DNA of 64,000 bases from Chrysaora quinquecirrha (GCA_014526335.1 JACTAT010000003.1:229431-293430); one strand, 5' to 3'. Positions 10,715-21,213 are shown, numbered from the stretch's first letter. The notes: generated by a model from the letters alone, not told the origin. Made by a program: numbers and translations.

Positions 10715-11237
10715 TTGCCTCAATTAGAGATATTTCGATTTGAGAACAAAAACATACCTATGACACAATACAAAGGTTTTAATTGCTTCATCATTTTTGC
10801 CTCAATTACAGATATTACAACTTTAGAACAAAAACATAACTATTTACCTAATGACAAATGAAAACAAAATCTTCTTGGCAATTTTAGGACAATTCGTGAT
10901 CGTAATTGAATTTAATATTTGGAATTTATTATGCAGTTTAACTTTACATTCTCAGAGTTTTGTTGTGCAAAAAATACATTTATTTTCTTTTTTTTCTATA
11001 AGAAACTTTGCTCTTTAGACATTTGGTAGCGTTTCTTATGTTAAATAAAAATCCCCAAATTTTGTGAATTTGAGAAAAGATTTTATGAATATGGTTTGGG
11101 GGCTTTCGAACAATATCGTTCCTGAAGAAAGAATTACAGTACACAGAAATGTAAATCAGTAAAATGTTGTAGAATTTAGAATTTGAAGTCTATGAATGTG
11201 TTTGGTACCTATTTTAGTACAAGAAGACATCTTAATT
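10715..11237. repeat. Right arm (inner part) of ~1-kb inverted repeat
   Basis: Reverse complement of about 9,715-10,160, with small differences. Examples are TTCTTTCTTCAGGAACTG against CCTGAAGAAAGAATTACAG, and TATTTAAATTT-type AT runs. It is interrupted at 11,237 by the CR1-c insertion. Confidence 0.85.
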
Positions 11238-13656
11238 ATTTCATTTCATTTTTCATTTCATTTCATTTCAAAAAAAGGTTTACTAATACAGTGATACAAT
11301 TACTGAATGTAAATAATATAGAAGCATAGAGATAAAAAAAGCGGGAGGTAGGCCTTCAACCCGCAGGCTGATTTTCAAGGGGCCCTCCAAACTAAAATTG
11401 ATAAAAATGGAAAAATATATAACATATAAACAGGATTGCATTGTCAACAGTCAACAGGCGACTATGTCAACAGGCAACTACTTTTTTAAATACTTTAAGA
11501 GAGGATGCCGTTTTACACTCAGCTGAGAGAGAGTTCCATTGCTTTGCACCTCTAAATGGGAAACACCTCTGCCCATTAGAGGAACTCATCTTTGGGAGTC
11601 TCAAATCAGTAGAGGTATTTCTCAGGTTGAAAGAAGTGCAAGCTGAGTTTTTTGTAAATAGATCACACAAGTACTGAGGAGCCTGTCCATTAATAGACTT
11701 GTAGACCATAATTTGCAGCTCTTCATTGATGAGAGTCTCAATGGTCTTCCAGCCCAGCTAGCTAACTAATGCTAGTCCTGGAGAATAATAGCTGCTGTTC
11801 GTTACGATTCTCGCAGCTCTGTTTTGAAGCTTTTGCAGCTTGGTTATTTGAGTAGAGCCGCAGCAACCCCAGACAGAACAACCGTACCTGAAATGAGGCT
11901 CAACAATACTTGTGTACAACGTTTTCAAAGTTTTGAAAGGGATGAATGGTCTGGCATACTTTAGAAATCCAATGGCTCTGGAAACCTTTGCAGTAACAGC
12001 TCTGGTATGGTAGCTCCAGTCGAGATGTCTGTCAACCTGTACGCCAAGGTATTTGACCGATTGGACTACATATAAAGGTTTATTTTTTTTTAAGAGACAG
12101 TTCATCGCCATTGTTTACTAAGGCTTGGAAGCAAGGTCTAGTACACATGAGCATTGACTGTGTTTTAATGACATTCAGTGAAAGTTTGTTACTCTTTAAC
12201 CAATTGTCAAGGCTTTCAAGGTCGTCATTTAATGCCTTGTTCAGCTGAGTGATGTTTTTAGATTGGATATACAGGCTGGTATCACCTGTATACATGGAAA
12301 CAGTCGAATTCTGGACACCAAATGGCAGGTCATTAATATAAACTAGAAAGAGTAGGGGTCCGAGGCAGGAGCCTTGTGAGACCCCGATTTCAATTCCAAT
12401 GCTTGAAGCTACGCCTCCGACTCTGCAATACTGTTTTCTGTCTGTAAGATAAGATTCAAATCAAGAAAGCTCTCTATCTGAGACACCATAGTGTGTCAGT
12501 TTTTAGCACAGCAGTTTGTGGTCGACAGCATCAAAGGCTTTTTTTTAGTCAATGAATACCAGTCCCACTTGGTGTCCAGTATCCAGCCCACTGTAACAGT
12601 CGCCACTGTTTTTAAGTAGGCAAGTGACAGTGGAATAAAACTCTCTGAAACCAGACTGGTTTTGATAGAGAAGTTCACTTCCATTCAGGTACTGGTACAG
12701 TTGGTTGAAAACAATTTTCTCGAATAGCCTGGAAATGACAGGTAGTATACTGTATAGAGATCGGTCTATAATTTGACTTGTCAGCCCCATCTCCATCTTT
12801 AAAAATAGGAGTGACTCTAGCTATTTTCCAACAGTCAGGAAACAGACTTGTTTCCAGTGATGTGTTGAACAGGAAAACCAGTGAGTTCTCTATGAACGGC
12901 ATGGCTAGCTTAAGGAAGTTACTAGAGATTGTGTCATTTCCAAAGCCTTTCGAGGTATTTAATTTGGAGATTGCCTCTCTTATATCCCGGACGAGGATGG
13001 ATTGAAAATGAAACTTTTTATTTTGAAAATTCAGCTGATAATCCCCAGAAAGCAGTGGATTTGGTGTTGCGGGAATTTTTTCAGCAAGATCCTTCCCAAC
13101 AGAACAGAAGAAATTGTTCATGGTTTCGGAGATTTCCTTTTTGTCAGCAATGTTATTGCAGTTATCGTTCAACTGGTCAATGTTAGTGGTCTTTGACCTT
13201 TTGTTTAAGAGTTTATTGATTGTTCTCCAGGACTCCTTCATACTCCCTTCATGTAGAAGAATACTGCTTTTTAAGGGAAATATTAAGCTTATTTACTTTG
13301 TTTCTCAATTGCCTATATGAATTCATATGTAGTTGAGATTATTGCCTAACGGCGGCCTTTTTTATTTTGTCTCTGGTTCGAATAAGTTGCTTTAACTCTG
13401 CGTTAATCCAGGGACAGTATTTCTCAGAGACCCGTATATGTCTTATCGGGGCATGCTTATTTATTAGGCAAGAGAAGAGAGTAGTCCAGTCATTAACAAG
13501 CACATTTATATCATCTGTTCTGCTGAAGATATTCTCCCAACAGATGCCAGCAACCTCGCTCAAGAATCTATCTTCATCAAAATTTTTCATGCTGCGAGTG
13601 GAGATGATTTTGTGATCTTTTTTAACTGCACCTTCATATTTTCTTCAAACCTTCAA
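11238..13656 (-). mobile_element. CR1-like non-LTR element, 2.4 kb (CR1-c)
   Basis: On the minus strand the element ends in a (GAAAT)n-type tail at 11,238-11,275, a CR1-like microsatellite tail. It splits the right arm of the palindrome, whose sequence rejoins at 13,657 (TATAGGCCCTTTCTTTTGG). The surviving coding part runs from the endonuclease-RT linker to the C-terminus, in at least five frames. Confidence 0.9.
11467..13590 (-). pseudogene. Decayed ORF2 of CR1-c
   Basis: From 5' to 3' on the minus strand: 13,339-13,590 with YCPWINAELKQLIRTRDK (linker), 12,675-13,241 with REAISKLNTSKGFGND and ARVTPIFKDGD then NYRPIS, 12,545-12,796 with RLFEKIVFNQLYQYL, 12,080-12,295 with YTGDTSLYIQSK (motif C, YADD changed to YTGD), 11,758-12,111 with YLGVQVDRHLDW, and 11,467-11,709 with RGAKQWNSLS. 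Every junction is a frameshift and the catalytic Asp pair is lost, so this is a dead copy. Confidence 0.9.
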
Positions 13657-14239
13657 AATATAGGCCCTTTCTTTTGGTTTGGTTGAGGCTATGCATTCAT
13701 TCATTTTCAACTTCTCATACTTTCTTCCGCTAAACTTGGCACAACTTTGCATTCCTATGATCACGAAAGCACATTTTTGCAGCAATCCCCCTTGTATTAC
13801 ACAGGTCATTCCTGCGCTACTCGTACTCCAATTGCATATTTCCTTATTTTTCCACCGAGGGGCAAATCACTTTCCTTATAACTGGACGAGATTTTTGGGA
13901 TTTTCATAAAGAATAATAGAATTTCCTGAAAATTATTAAAGGATTTTCAAAATAACAATACGATTTTTCAAAAAGTGGACGAGATTTTTTGGAGTGATTT
14001 GCCCCTCGTTTTGACCTGTGCTTCAACTGTGCTTTGGGGTCGCGAGGCTTAACTTGAATAAAATAAACCTTCATCTTTATATTTCTATTTATCTCAAAAA
14101 ACTTCAATGTTTTAATTAATTCGTCCACCGAAAAAATTCTTAGTTTGTTATTACTTTTAATTTTTAATTCCAATTTTTTAACTTGTATCTTACTATTTTG
14201 ACCATGTATCAAATGATATAGTGTCATAATGAAAAATCC
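13657..14239. repeat. Right arm (outer part) of ~1-kb inverted repeat
   Basis: Reverse complement of 9,170-9,715, including TTGCCCCTCGTTTTGACC against the left-arm CGAGGGGAAAATCACTCC region and a matching end at TCATTATGACACTA. It joins directly to the fourth cassette copy. Confidence 0.85.
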
Positions 14240-14584
14240 AGTCTTTTGTGTTGTGTCACAAGTTTACAGAAGTTTAAGTTACTCAGCTTCCCGCTGCTTC
14301 CGGTAGGCGATCATGTTGTTTTGGTTATGCAATTTCATTTACTCAACTTTAAGATCTCCTGTTTATGCACATGTGAACGTTTGTTATCAAAATATCGTTG
14401 TTTTCCAATCCTAAAATTGTTGCATTTTTTGTGTTTTCGATTTTAAAATATTTAAAGTAAATTCAGTGATATTTTCAATTTCTTCTTTTTTCCTAATTAG
14501 TTTTTGAAAATGACGATTCGATTTGGCAGGCATTAAGCTTATAAATCTTTGTCATTTTATATTTATTTTTCGATCTTTTTGTGG
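14240..14584 (-). repeat. Cassette repeat, copy 4 (inverted)
   Basis: Reverse complement of the cassette from CTTTTGTGTTGTGTCACAAG through GGCAGGCATTAAGC and the linker TTTATTTTTCGATC. It mirrors copy 2 and is cut off by the CR1-d insertion before the minisatellite. Confidence 0.85.
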
Positions 14585-15592
14585 ATAGAGCCCAAATATG
14601 CAATTATGCAGACGATACAACAATTTACGTATGCGATTCTGAGGTCGAAAATATAAACGACATTGTAGAGCAAAATGCCAATCGGATATCAACTTGCTAT
14701 CCTGAAAATTTCATGAAACTTCATGCGGAAAATTGTCATGTCATCTAATCATATTTGGTGAAAACGATAGCAAAACAAACTTGTATATTGGAAATACTGA
14801 AATCGAAGAAAGTGATAAAGTGGCATTGTTAGGAATCAAGATAGATGAAAAGCTTAATTTCAAAACTCATGTGCAGTCAATTTGCAAAAAAGCAAGCCAG
14901 GAAATGCACGCTTTGTCCCGCATTTCAATTTTCATGGAACTTAAGAAGATAAAAGTTATGAAGATGAATGCCTTTGTAATGTCACAGTTCAGCTACTGTC
15001 CACTGACATGGTTGTTCCATGATAGAAGTATTGAACACAAAATAAACAGGATACAGGAAAGAGCCCTTCGAATCGCATACAAAGATAATAATTCAGATTT
15101 CGAACAATCGCTTGAGAATACTAATTCGGTATATCTATTAACCAGAAAAACCTACAGTTGGTAATGGTTGAAATTTACAAAACAAGGAATGGTCTGAATC
15201 CTACGTTTATGAATGAAATTTTTGAGGAAAAGCATTGCCATATCAATTGAGATGCTCAAGAAATTTAATCTTACCAAAAGTGAAACAACAAATTTTGGTA
15301 CCGATACGGTAAGATTTATGGGTCAAAGAGTATGGGAAAAATTACCATCATCAATTAAAACTTCTGTCTCTTTAAGAAATTTTAAGAAGCATCTGAAGTC
15401 CACAAAATGCCAACATTGCAACTGTAGGATTTGCAAAACTTTTTTACATGGGTTAGGGTTTTTATGAATCATAATTAATTTGTATTTCTTTTATATTTTT
15501 GTAGATAGTTGGCCTTAATTAGCTTTTCTTAACAGCTATTGTAAACAGCCAACTTTAAATTAAAGAATTAATAATAATAATAATAATATCTC
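14585..15592 (+). mobile_element. CR1-like non-LTR element, 5'-truncated (CR1-d)
   Basis: The plus-strand insertion begins just before the RT motif NYADDTTIYV (about 14,600) and ends in an (AAT)n tail at 15,570-15,592. Frames at 14,733-15,164 (LLGIKIDEKLNFKTHV, SQFSYCPLTWLF) and 15,213-15,467 (VRFMGQRVWEKLPSSI, ending in a Cys cluster) carry the thumb and C-terminal domain. They are separated by frameshifts. The family differs from CR1-a, whose tail is complementary, (ATT)n. Confidence 0.9.
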
Positions 15593-15599
15593 TTAGAAC

Positions 15600-15881
15600 A
15601 CTCCGTTCTTCACCATTCCCGCCCGTTCCCGCTTATTCCCGGTGATTCCCGCTCGTTCCCGCCCGTTCATGCTCGTTCCCAGTCATTCCCGCCCGTTTCC
15701 CACTGATTCCCGCCTGTTTCCGCTGATTCCCGCTGATTCCCGCTCTTTCCCGCCCGTTCCCGCTGATTCCCGCTCGTTCTCGCCCGTTCCCGCTCGTTCC
15801 CGGTGATTCCCGCCAGTTCCCGCTGATTCCCGCTGATTCCCGGTGATTCCCGCCCGTTCCCGCTGATATTCCCCGTTCCTG
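15600..15881 (-). repeat. Inverted GGGAAC minisatellite at right end
   Basis: Around 14 units of about 20 bp (CCCGCTGATTCCCGCTCGTT type on the plus strand). It mirrors the array at 5,986-7,235 and closes the composite palindrome. Its junction TTCCTGCTTTTAGTAATAGCC is split by the BEL element. Confidence 0.9.
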
Positions 15882-15886
15882 CTTTT

Positions 15887-16105
15887 ATACGGGCGTGTAG
15901 CGTATACTTAAAACTCTCAAAGAATCTGACTGCGTGTATTTTCTAATGTATTTAAACCACCAACATTAACTAAACTCAACAAATTATAAGGTATTAAAAG
16001 CTAAAATCGAAGCGAAAAAAAAGAAAGTTCCTATCTCTACAGACCACGTTTTTTCTACGTTTCAAACCGAGGCTGTTTCAAGATAACAGACAACAATTCT
16101 GTTCA
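15887..16105 (-). repeat. BEL 3' LTR
   Basis: 219 bp, from ATACGGGCGTGTAGCG to ACAATTCTGTTCA on the plus strand. On the minus strand a purine tract (AGGGGAG) at 16,107-16,115 precedes it, as expected for the polypurine tract. Confidence 0.93.
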
Positions 16106-16165
16106 CAACTCCCCTAAAAATTTAGCGAGTCTAGAATTTTTGCTACACTATGTAAACGTCCCATA

Positions 16166-19100
16166 TTAGTCTTCTTCTTCAAGAATCATCTGGTTGATAA
16201 GCTTTGCATTACCAGCAGCATCTCTTCGCGGCCTTCCTCTGCCATTCTTTCCTTCAGGATCTTCTTCTCTGTTATTGTCTTTCGAATCAACACCATCTTC
16301 TGTAGCACTTCTAATCTCCAAAGAGCACATCAACTGCAACGGACGTTGAATCTCCGTTCCATTATGCAATACAACTGCTCCCCGTACTACTCCATCAGAA
16401 CCTTTGATGAGGCGTTTAACTCTTCCCTTTTTCCAAATACCACGATTCTTCTCTTCTCCAACTAGGAGGACAATCTCGCCAACTTTCGGTATTACTGCAT
16501 CAATTTTCGTTGTTCTGTGTTGGTCCATTAAACTTTTCACGTACTCTTTCGACCACCTTCTCCAAACATGTTCCCTCGCTGTTTTAAGTCTCCGGTCGAG
16601 TTTCGTGGGAGAATCTTCCTCTATTTCAAGATCTTCGATAATATGGGCATCTTGTCCCCACATTATACTGTTTGGGGTTAGAACCTTTTCCTCCCCCACA
16701 TCGCACTCAACATAAGTAAGAGGGCGGTTATTCAGATGACGCTCGATATCAAGGACAACTGTCTCGAGCTGTTCAAACTTTAGGTGAGTTTTCCCGAGGG
16801 TTTTATAGAGGACTCGCTTCATATCCTTTATAATCCTTTCATACATCGCTCCCCACCATGCTGCCTTACTCATGTTGAATTTCCATTGAATCTCTTGTTG
16901 GGATAAGTAGTCTTGTAAGCGTTCACTTTTCCGCAACCTCCGTATCCAGTCTGCGGTTGCTTTAAACGCACCTCCATTGTCAGATATCATCATCCTTGGT
17001 CTCGTTCGTCTAGTAATAAAGGCATTGAGTTTCTGTTGAAATTCTTCAGCACTTTGCGTCCTTGTCAACTCTAAGTGCACAGCTCTCATGGTCGCGCAAG
17101 TGAAAATACATATGTATGCTTTTGAATCCTCCTTCTTCTCTGTCCTGTAAAATACAGGGCCGGCAAAATCAACTCCAGTAAACTGGAATGGACGACTGAC
17201 TTCAGTACGGAATTTCGGCAAGGGGGCTGTCAAATTTCCTTTAAAGGGTTTAGCAGAAAAAATTTTGCAGATATTACAGTTTCTGACTGTCATTTTCACT
17301 AGTGCTCTCATATGCAAGATATGCCAATTTTCTCTTAAAGCTGTTATTGTACTTGCAACACCCAAGTGTCCAACTGCTTCATGCTGGTATCTCACAAGCT
17401 TCCTAGCAAATTCTCCATCTTCAAGGTACATTGGTTGATAGCTTTCTACTCTCCCCTTGCACCTTAAGATCCCTGTTGTTTGATCTTTCTCCAGTCTCCA
17501 TCCTGGTCTTTGTAAAGTTTCTGGTATATATCTTTGGGCTCTCTTTGTCAGATAGTTTCTCGCGTTTTGAATCTCCAATGTTGTTAAAGGCCCTTTTGAA
17601 CGATTGGTCTTGTTTCTCTTTGCTTTACAATTGTTGTAAAATCTTAAAGCCCAAGCTGTAACACGTAGAGTTGTCCAATATGGTTTTCTATCTGATAGAT
17701 TACCCCACTCGTCTGACTCTTTGTCTTTGTTGTACATGATTGACTCTACTCTCGGTTTCTCCTCGTCGGTTATGGATTTTGTGACCTTTAACATCGGTTG
17801 AACTGGCCAACTCTGCTGATCAAGAAGCCATTCTGGTCTGGTAAACCAGTTTTCTCTCTCAATTTTGTCTATAGAACCACCTCTGCTTCCCAAATCTGCG
17901 ACATTGATATCAGTAGGACAGTATTTCCATGAAACATCAAGTCCTTTCGTCACTGTTGCAATCTTTGACACTCTGTTTAGAACTTTGTATACATCTTTGT
18001 ATACATCTGATGGATCATCCTCTCCTCGATCTTCCACACTCAACACATCTAAGCAATACAGCTTCTCGTAATCTCTAGTGTCTCTGGTATACAAACATGT
18101 ATTATCATTGTTTCCTTCACCACCATGAACAATATAGCCAAAAGTAGTTCCTTCTACAATAGGCTCTTCTGGTTGTCCTTTATAAATCTCCTCAGTCTTT
18201 ATTCTGCAATAAGTAGAGTCTCCCAGGATCAAATGTATTTGATGTTCACCACTCTGATTTGTATAAAACTGCTTATCTCTCATATAACTGTACTTCTGTT
18301 TGAGTTCACTCAAATCTGGTCTTTTCACTGTTTTAAAGTCACTTACACTAGCTCCAGTGACTTCTATTTTCTCTTTGGTTTGGCCATCTACTGAATGAAT
18401 TAAAATGCTGAATATTGGCAATGACTGTTTCATTACTCCATTAACTGTCATAATACTTCTCGTGACGTATCTCTCTGGTTTCAAATTAAGTTTCCTTGCT
18501 GCATCACTTGAGATGAAATCTTTGCTTGATCCTGTGTCTAAATGGGCCCAGAAGGTCTGGCCTTTGATTTTCACTGGAACTATAGGAGGTAGTGATTTTT
18601 CCTTAACTTGAGGACTATATGCATTCAACACTGTGTCACTTTCTCTATCACCTTTATCGCAAAGACTTGTATGATGTCTTGCTTTACACTTTATGCAACC
18701 TCTGCTTCTGCACTTATTTTCTCTATGACCTGCTTTTCCACAGTTAAAGCACAACCTTCCATCCTTGAAAAACTTTCTCCTTTTCTCTAAAGTGTCATAG
18801 ACTTGACAAGAATCTCCCCAGTGGCTTTGTTTGCAAAAGATGCAATGTGGACCTTGTCTAGTGGTTTCTTTGTTTTGAGATGCACCTTCTCCACCAACAA
18901 ACCAGTGTCTTTCTCTTTTTGGTTTCTCACTAGCTGTTGTTGCAATAGCAGGTTCTTCTGGCTTATTTCTTTTAAGCCATTTCTTAACTAAGTCTGCCAT
19001 AGTCCATCTTTCCCATTCTTCATCAGTTCTCACTATGTCTGGTTTAACATGGGGTAATTTGTTTAGTGTTGTCATTACCAACCCAGACAAGATGTCAGCC

Positions 19101-19780
19101 TTCCCAAGTGTCTGTAAGGCATCAAAGCTTTTACTAATCTTTTCATAAAAGCTATTTACTCTCTCGTGGTTTGTACCTTTGACTTGACTTAGGTTTATGA
19201 TCTCTGTCACGTGAGCATTCACCACCACTTGAATTTGACCATACTCTCTCTTCAATCTTTCCCATGCTGTATTATAACCTATAGTACCTGGCTTAAGATT
19301 GCCTATCTTGTCTCTTACTTGTGGACTTATCATTTCCAAAAGGTAACCAAATTTCACCTCATCAGCTATTTCTTTATCATGAACTTGTGTTGTAAACATG
19401 TTCTCAAATCCGACCCAGTCCATAGGTATACCATTGAAAGGGGTGATTTGCAGCTTTGGTAATTTGGCTTGGCTTAGATGGCTCTTTCTTTGAATCTCTG
19501 TTTTTCTCTCAATCATTTCTATCTCTGCTTCGAATTTTTTCTCCCACATGTCCTTTTCTAACTGGTATCTTTGTCTCATGGCTTGTTCTTCAAACTCTGA
19601 TTGCTGTTTTCTGATCTCTGTTAATCTATCTTGCTCTAACTTTGCTCTTGTCATTTCCTCTCTCATTATCTCTCTCTCTTTATTCTGCGCTTCCTGTTCT
19701 TGTTTATTTTCAACACTAATGACAGCTTGTTTCTTTCTTCCAAAAATTGGCCTAGCATTGTTTTCTTGTCCTTTTTCCAT
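16166..19780 (-). CDS. BEL Gag-protease-integrase polyprotein lacking RT
   Basis: One uninterrupted frame of 1,204 codons, compared with about 1,700-1,800 usual for BEL/Pao. Order: a charged coiled-coil Gag start (residues 1-90), the Gag body with PFNGIPMDWVGFENMF, and zinc knuckles near 310-375 (CIFCKQSHWGDSC, CFNCGKAGHRENKC). The aspartic protease follows with LDTGSSKDF near 413. The frame then jumps at about residue 593 (repeat DVYKDVYK) to the end of RNase H (CPTDINVADLGSRG). Next come the integrase HHCC region (CNICKIF) and its DDE core (GVDFAGPV, SDNGGAF, WWGAMYERI). The missing block is the whole RT and most of RNase H. The open frame suggests recent or maintained coding capacity. Confidence 0.92.
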   Translation of the reverse strand: MEKGQENNARPIFGRKKQAVISVENKQEQEAQNKEREIMREEMTRAKLEQDRLTEIRKQQSEFEEQAMRQRYQLEKDMWEKKFEAEIEMIERKTEIQRKSHLSQAKLPKLQITPFNGIPMDWVGFENMFTTQVHDKEIADEVKFGYLLEMISPQVRDKIGNLKPGTIGYNTAWERLKREYGQIQVVVNAHVTEIINLSQVKGTNHERVNSFYEKISKSFDALQTLGKADILSGLVMTTLNKLPHVKPDIVRTDEEWERWTMADLVKKWLKRNKPEEPAIATTASEKPKRERHWFVGGEGASQNKETTRQGPHCIFCKQSHWGDSCQVYDTLEKRRKFFKDGRLCFNCGKAGHRENKCRSRGCIKCKARHHTSLCDKGDRESDTVLNAYSPQVKEKSLPPIVPVKIKGQTFWAHLDTGSSKDFISSDAARKLNLKPERYVTRSIMTVNGVMKQSLPIFSILIHSVDGQTKEKIEVTGASVSDFKTVKRPDLSELKQKYSYMRDKQFYTNQSGEHQIHLILGDSTYCRIKTEEIYKGQPEEPIVEGTTFGYIVHGGEGNNDNTCLYTRDTRDYEKLYCLDVLSVEDRGEDDPSDVYKDVYKVLNRVSKIATVTKGLDVSWKYCPTDINVADLGSRGGSIDKIERENWFTRPEWLLDQQSWPVQPMLKVTKSITDEEKPRVESIMYNKDKESDEWGNLSDRKPYWTTLRVTAWALRFYNNCKAKRNKTNRSKGPLTTLEIQNARNYLTKRAQRYIPETLQRPGWRLEKDQTTGILRCKGRVESYQPMYLEDGEFARKLVRYQHEAVGHLGVASTITALRENWHILHMRALVKMTVRNCNICKIFSAKPFKGNLTAPLPKFRTEVSRPFQFTGVDFAGPVFYRTEKKEDSKAYICIFTCATMRAVHLELTRTQSAEEFQQKLNAFITRRTRPRMMISDNGGAFKATADWIRRLRKSERLQDYLSQQEIQWKFNMSKAAWWGAMYERIIKDMKRVLYKTLGKTHLKFEQLETVVLDIERHLNNRPLTYVECDVGEEKVLTPNSIMWGQDAHIIEDLEIEEDSPTKLDRRLKTAREHVWRRWSKEYVKSLMDQHRTTKIDAVIPKVGEIVLLVGEEKNRGIWKKGRVKRLIKGSDGVVRGAVVLHNGTEIQRPLQLMCSLEIRSATEDGVDSKDNNREEDPEGKNGRGRPRRDAAGNAKLINQMILEEED

Positions 19781-20058
19781 TGCCGAACTTGCCTATCACT
19801 GCCGCCTCTTTCAATTTTCATTTCCTGTAATGTTGAGATTAAGTTGAGGATCCTCTCATAAATTTCATTCATTCTGCTTATTGTGATTTCCATTTCTTGT
19901 TGGTCATTCTCTTCAATTAATTCTTCAACTTGTTCTGCATAGAACTTAAGCTTGGCAGTGTGCTTTTCTATTTCGTTCTCTAGCCTTTTCTCTTCATTTG
20001 AAGCCTCTAATAAACCCTCAGGGATCTCACCTGTACCTGAATGCGTCATCTTGAACAC
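19666..20058 (-). CDS. BEL Gag N-terminal frame
   Basis: The frame begins MTHSGTGEIPEGLLEAS and continues as a Glu/Lys-rich coiled coil (EKHTAKLKFYAEQVEELIEE) just inside the 5' LTR. It ends meaningfully near 19,790, where a one-base shift in an A5 run (TGGAAAAAGG) leads into the 1,204-codon frame at 19,780. Beyond that its residues are an out-of-frame shadow. BEL Gag is normally a single frame, so this is either a single mutation or a frameshift site. Confidence 0.7.
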   Translation of the reverse strand: MFKMTHSGTGEIPEGLLEASNEEKRLENEIEKHTAKLKFYAEQVEELIEENDQQEMEITISRMNEIYERILNLISTLQEMKIERGGSDRQVRQWKKDKKTMLGQFLEERNKLSLVLKINKNRKRRIKRER

Positions 20059-20200
20059 CTACCCCCAATTACAAAATGTTGAGTACTCACCTTGCTTCTG
20101 CTTTGCTCTCGTATCGTCTCGTTAGTCCGTTGGTGGCCTAGCTGACTTTCTCTGCTGCACTGTTCTCTTGTCTCTCTCACTGTAAATCCCAGCTGAATGT

Positions 20201-20218
20201 GTCCTGGCAGGGTCGCCA
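20201..20218 (-). other. BEL primer-binding site
   Basis: Five bases inside the 5' LTR the minus strand reads TGGCGACCCTGCCAGGAC, complementary to a tRNA 3' end finishing GTCGCCA. The discriminator G and stem sequence suggest tRNA-Arg, which is an inference. Confidence 0.7.
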
Positions 20219-20223
20219 CAAAT

Positions 20224-20443
20224 ATACGGGCGTGTAGCGTATACTTAAAACTCTCCAAAGAATCTGACTGCGTGTATTTTCTAATGTATTTAAACCACCA
20301 ACATTAACTAAACTCAACAAATAATAAGGTATTAAAAGCTAAAATCAAAGCGAAAAAAAAGAAAGTTCCTATCTCTACAGACCACGTTTTTTCTACGTTT
20401 CAAACCGAGGCTGTTTCAAGATAACAGACAACAATTCTGTTCA
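20224..20443 (-). repeat. BEL 5' LTR
   Basis: 220 bp, nearly identical to 15,887-16,105. I count one 1-bp indel (CTCTC/CTCTCC) and two substitutions (AAATTATAAG/AAATAATAAG, ATCGAAG/ATCAAAG). Confidence 0.93.
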
Positions 20444-20599
20444 CTTTTAGTAATAGCCGCCTTCTACTGCAATCAAAATAAAGGTCGGAGAATTCTTCGT
20501 CGTATATCAACAAAATTTAGTATTTTTCTGTAAGTTAACCCATCAATTTATAATTATGTTCCAAGAATTCGAACATATTGGTGTGAGGTGGATGTCACT

Positions 20600-20632
20600 T
20601 ACTCACTCACTCACTCACTCACTCACTCGCTA
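20600..20632. repeat. (ACTC)n microsatellite
   Basis: About eight ACTC/TCAC units inside the left arm of the foldback-like element. The right arm has only one or two units at 32,105. Confidence 0.9.
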
Positions 20633-21043
20633 ACTAACTTACTAACTAACCAACGCTTGAAGGATGGAAAACATGTAACAATATGGAAAACATGTAACAA
20701 TGGCCATCGTCTCGGCCATTGATGGGCAATTTGCGGTTAGTTGTTCACAATCACGGCCTGAAAGCACTTTTGTCAATCTGGGGTCATGTGACAATTGACT
20801 CATCCTTGTTTACTTAATGGAACTGGAAAATTGCCACCTTGCTTTGATAAATGACACTTCGCGCATTCTCAACATTTATCAAAGAGTTTTGCCAAAGAGC
20901 TGCAATTTCAAAACAGTTTTCAAAACAAATCGTCATTATTATTATCCTCACGATGAAAATCGTCATAATAATAATAATAATGATAATAATAATAATCATC
21001 ATTATCATGATTACGATCACCATCATTGACGGTGTGCAACATC

Positions 21044-21207
21044 TAAAGGAACGGCACCACCACCACAATCATCCCTACAACCATCACCACGACCATCCCT
21101 ATCACCACCACCACAACCAACCCTACAACCATCACCTCGAACACCTCTACCACCACCACCACACCCATCATACCACCACAATCACCCCTACCAACCAGCA
21201 TCTTGAT
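21044..21207 (+). repeat. C-rich minisatellite in left foldback arm
   Basis: Imperfect units of about 24-27 bp, CACCACCACAACCATCCCTA / CAACCATCACCACGACCAT. They are complementary to the G-rich array at 31,300-31,652 in the opposite arm. The Polinton inserted at the right end of this array. Confidence 0.85.
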
Positions 21208-21213
21208 CACCCC

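Larger units (their letters stand above)
15887..20443 (-). mobile_element. BEL/Pao LTR retrotransposon, RT-deleted
   Basis: A complete LTR-to-LTR element of about 4.56 kb on the minus strand. It is flanked by a 5-bp target duplication CTTTT (15,882-15,886 and 20,444-20,448). The uninterrupted junction is seen at 10,670-10,690. The LTRs begin TGAACAG and differ at only three positions over about 220 bp, so the insertion is young. The coding region keeps Gag, zinc knuckles, protease and integrase but lacks the reverse transcriptase and most of RNase H. It could move only if complemented by a full-length relative. Confidence 0.93.

Noticed and set aside
12778..13320. Plus-strand open frames within CR1-c
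   Set aside because: Antisense shadows of the RT relic.
15600..15881. Regular 20-bp repeats that could suggest a CRISPR array
   Set aside because: Head-to-tail minisatellite without unique spacers, in a eukaryotic intron.
17431..19847. Several open frames antisense to the BEL polyprotein
   Set aside because: They are shadows of the long minus-strand Gag-PR-IN frame.
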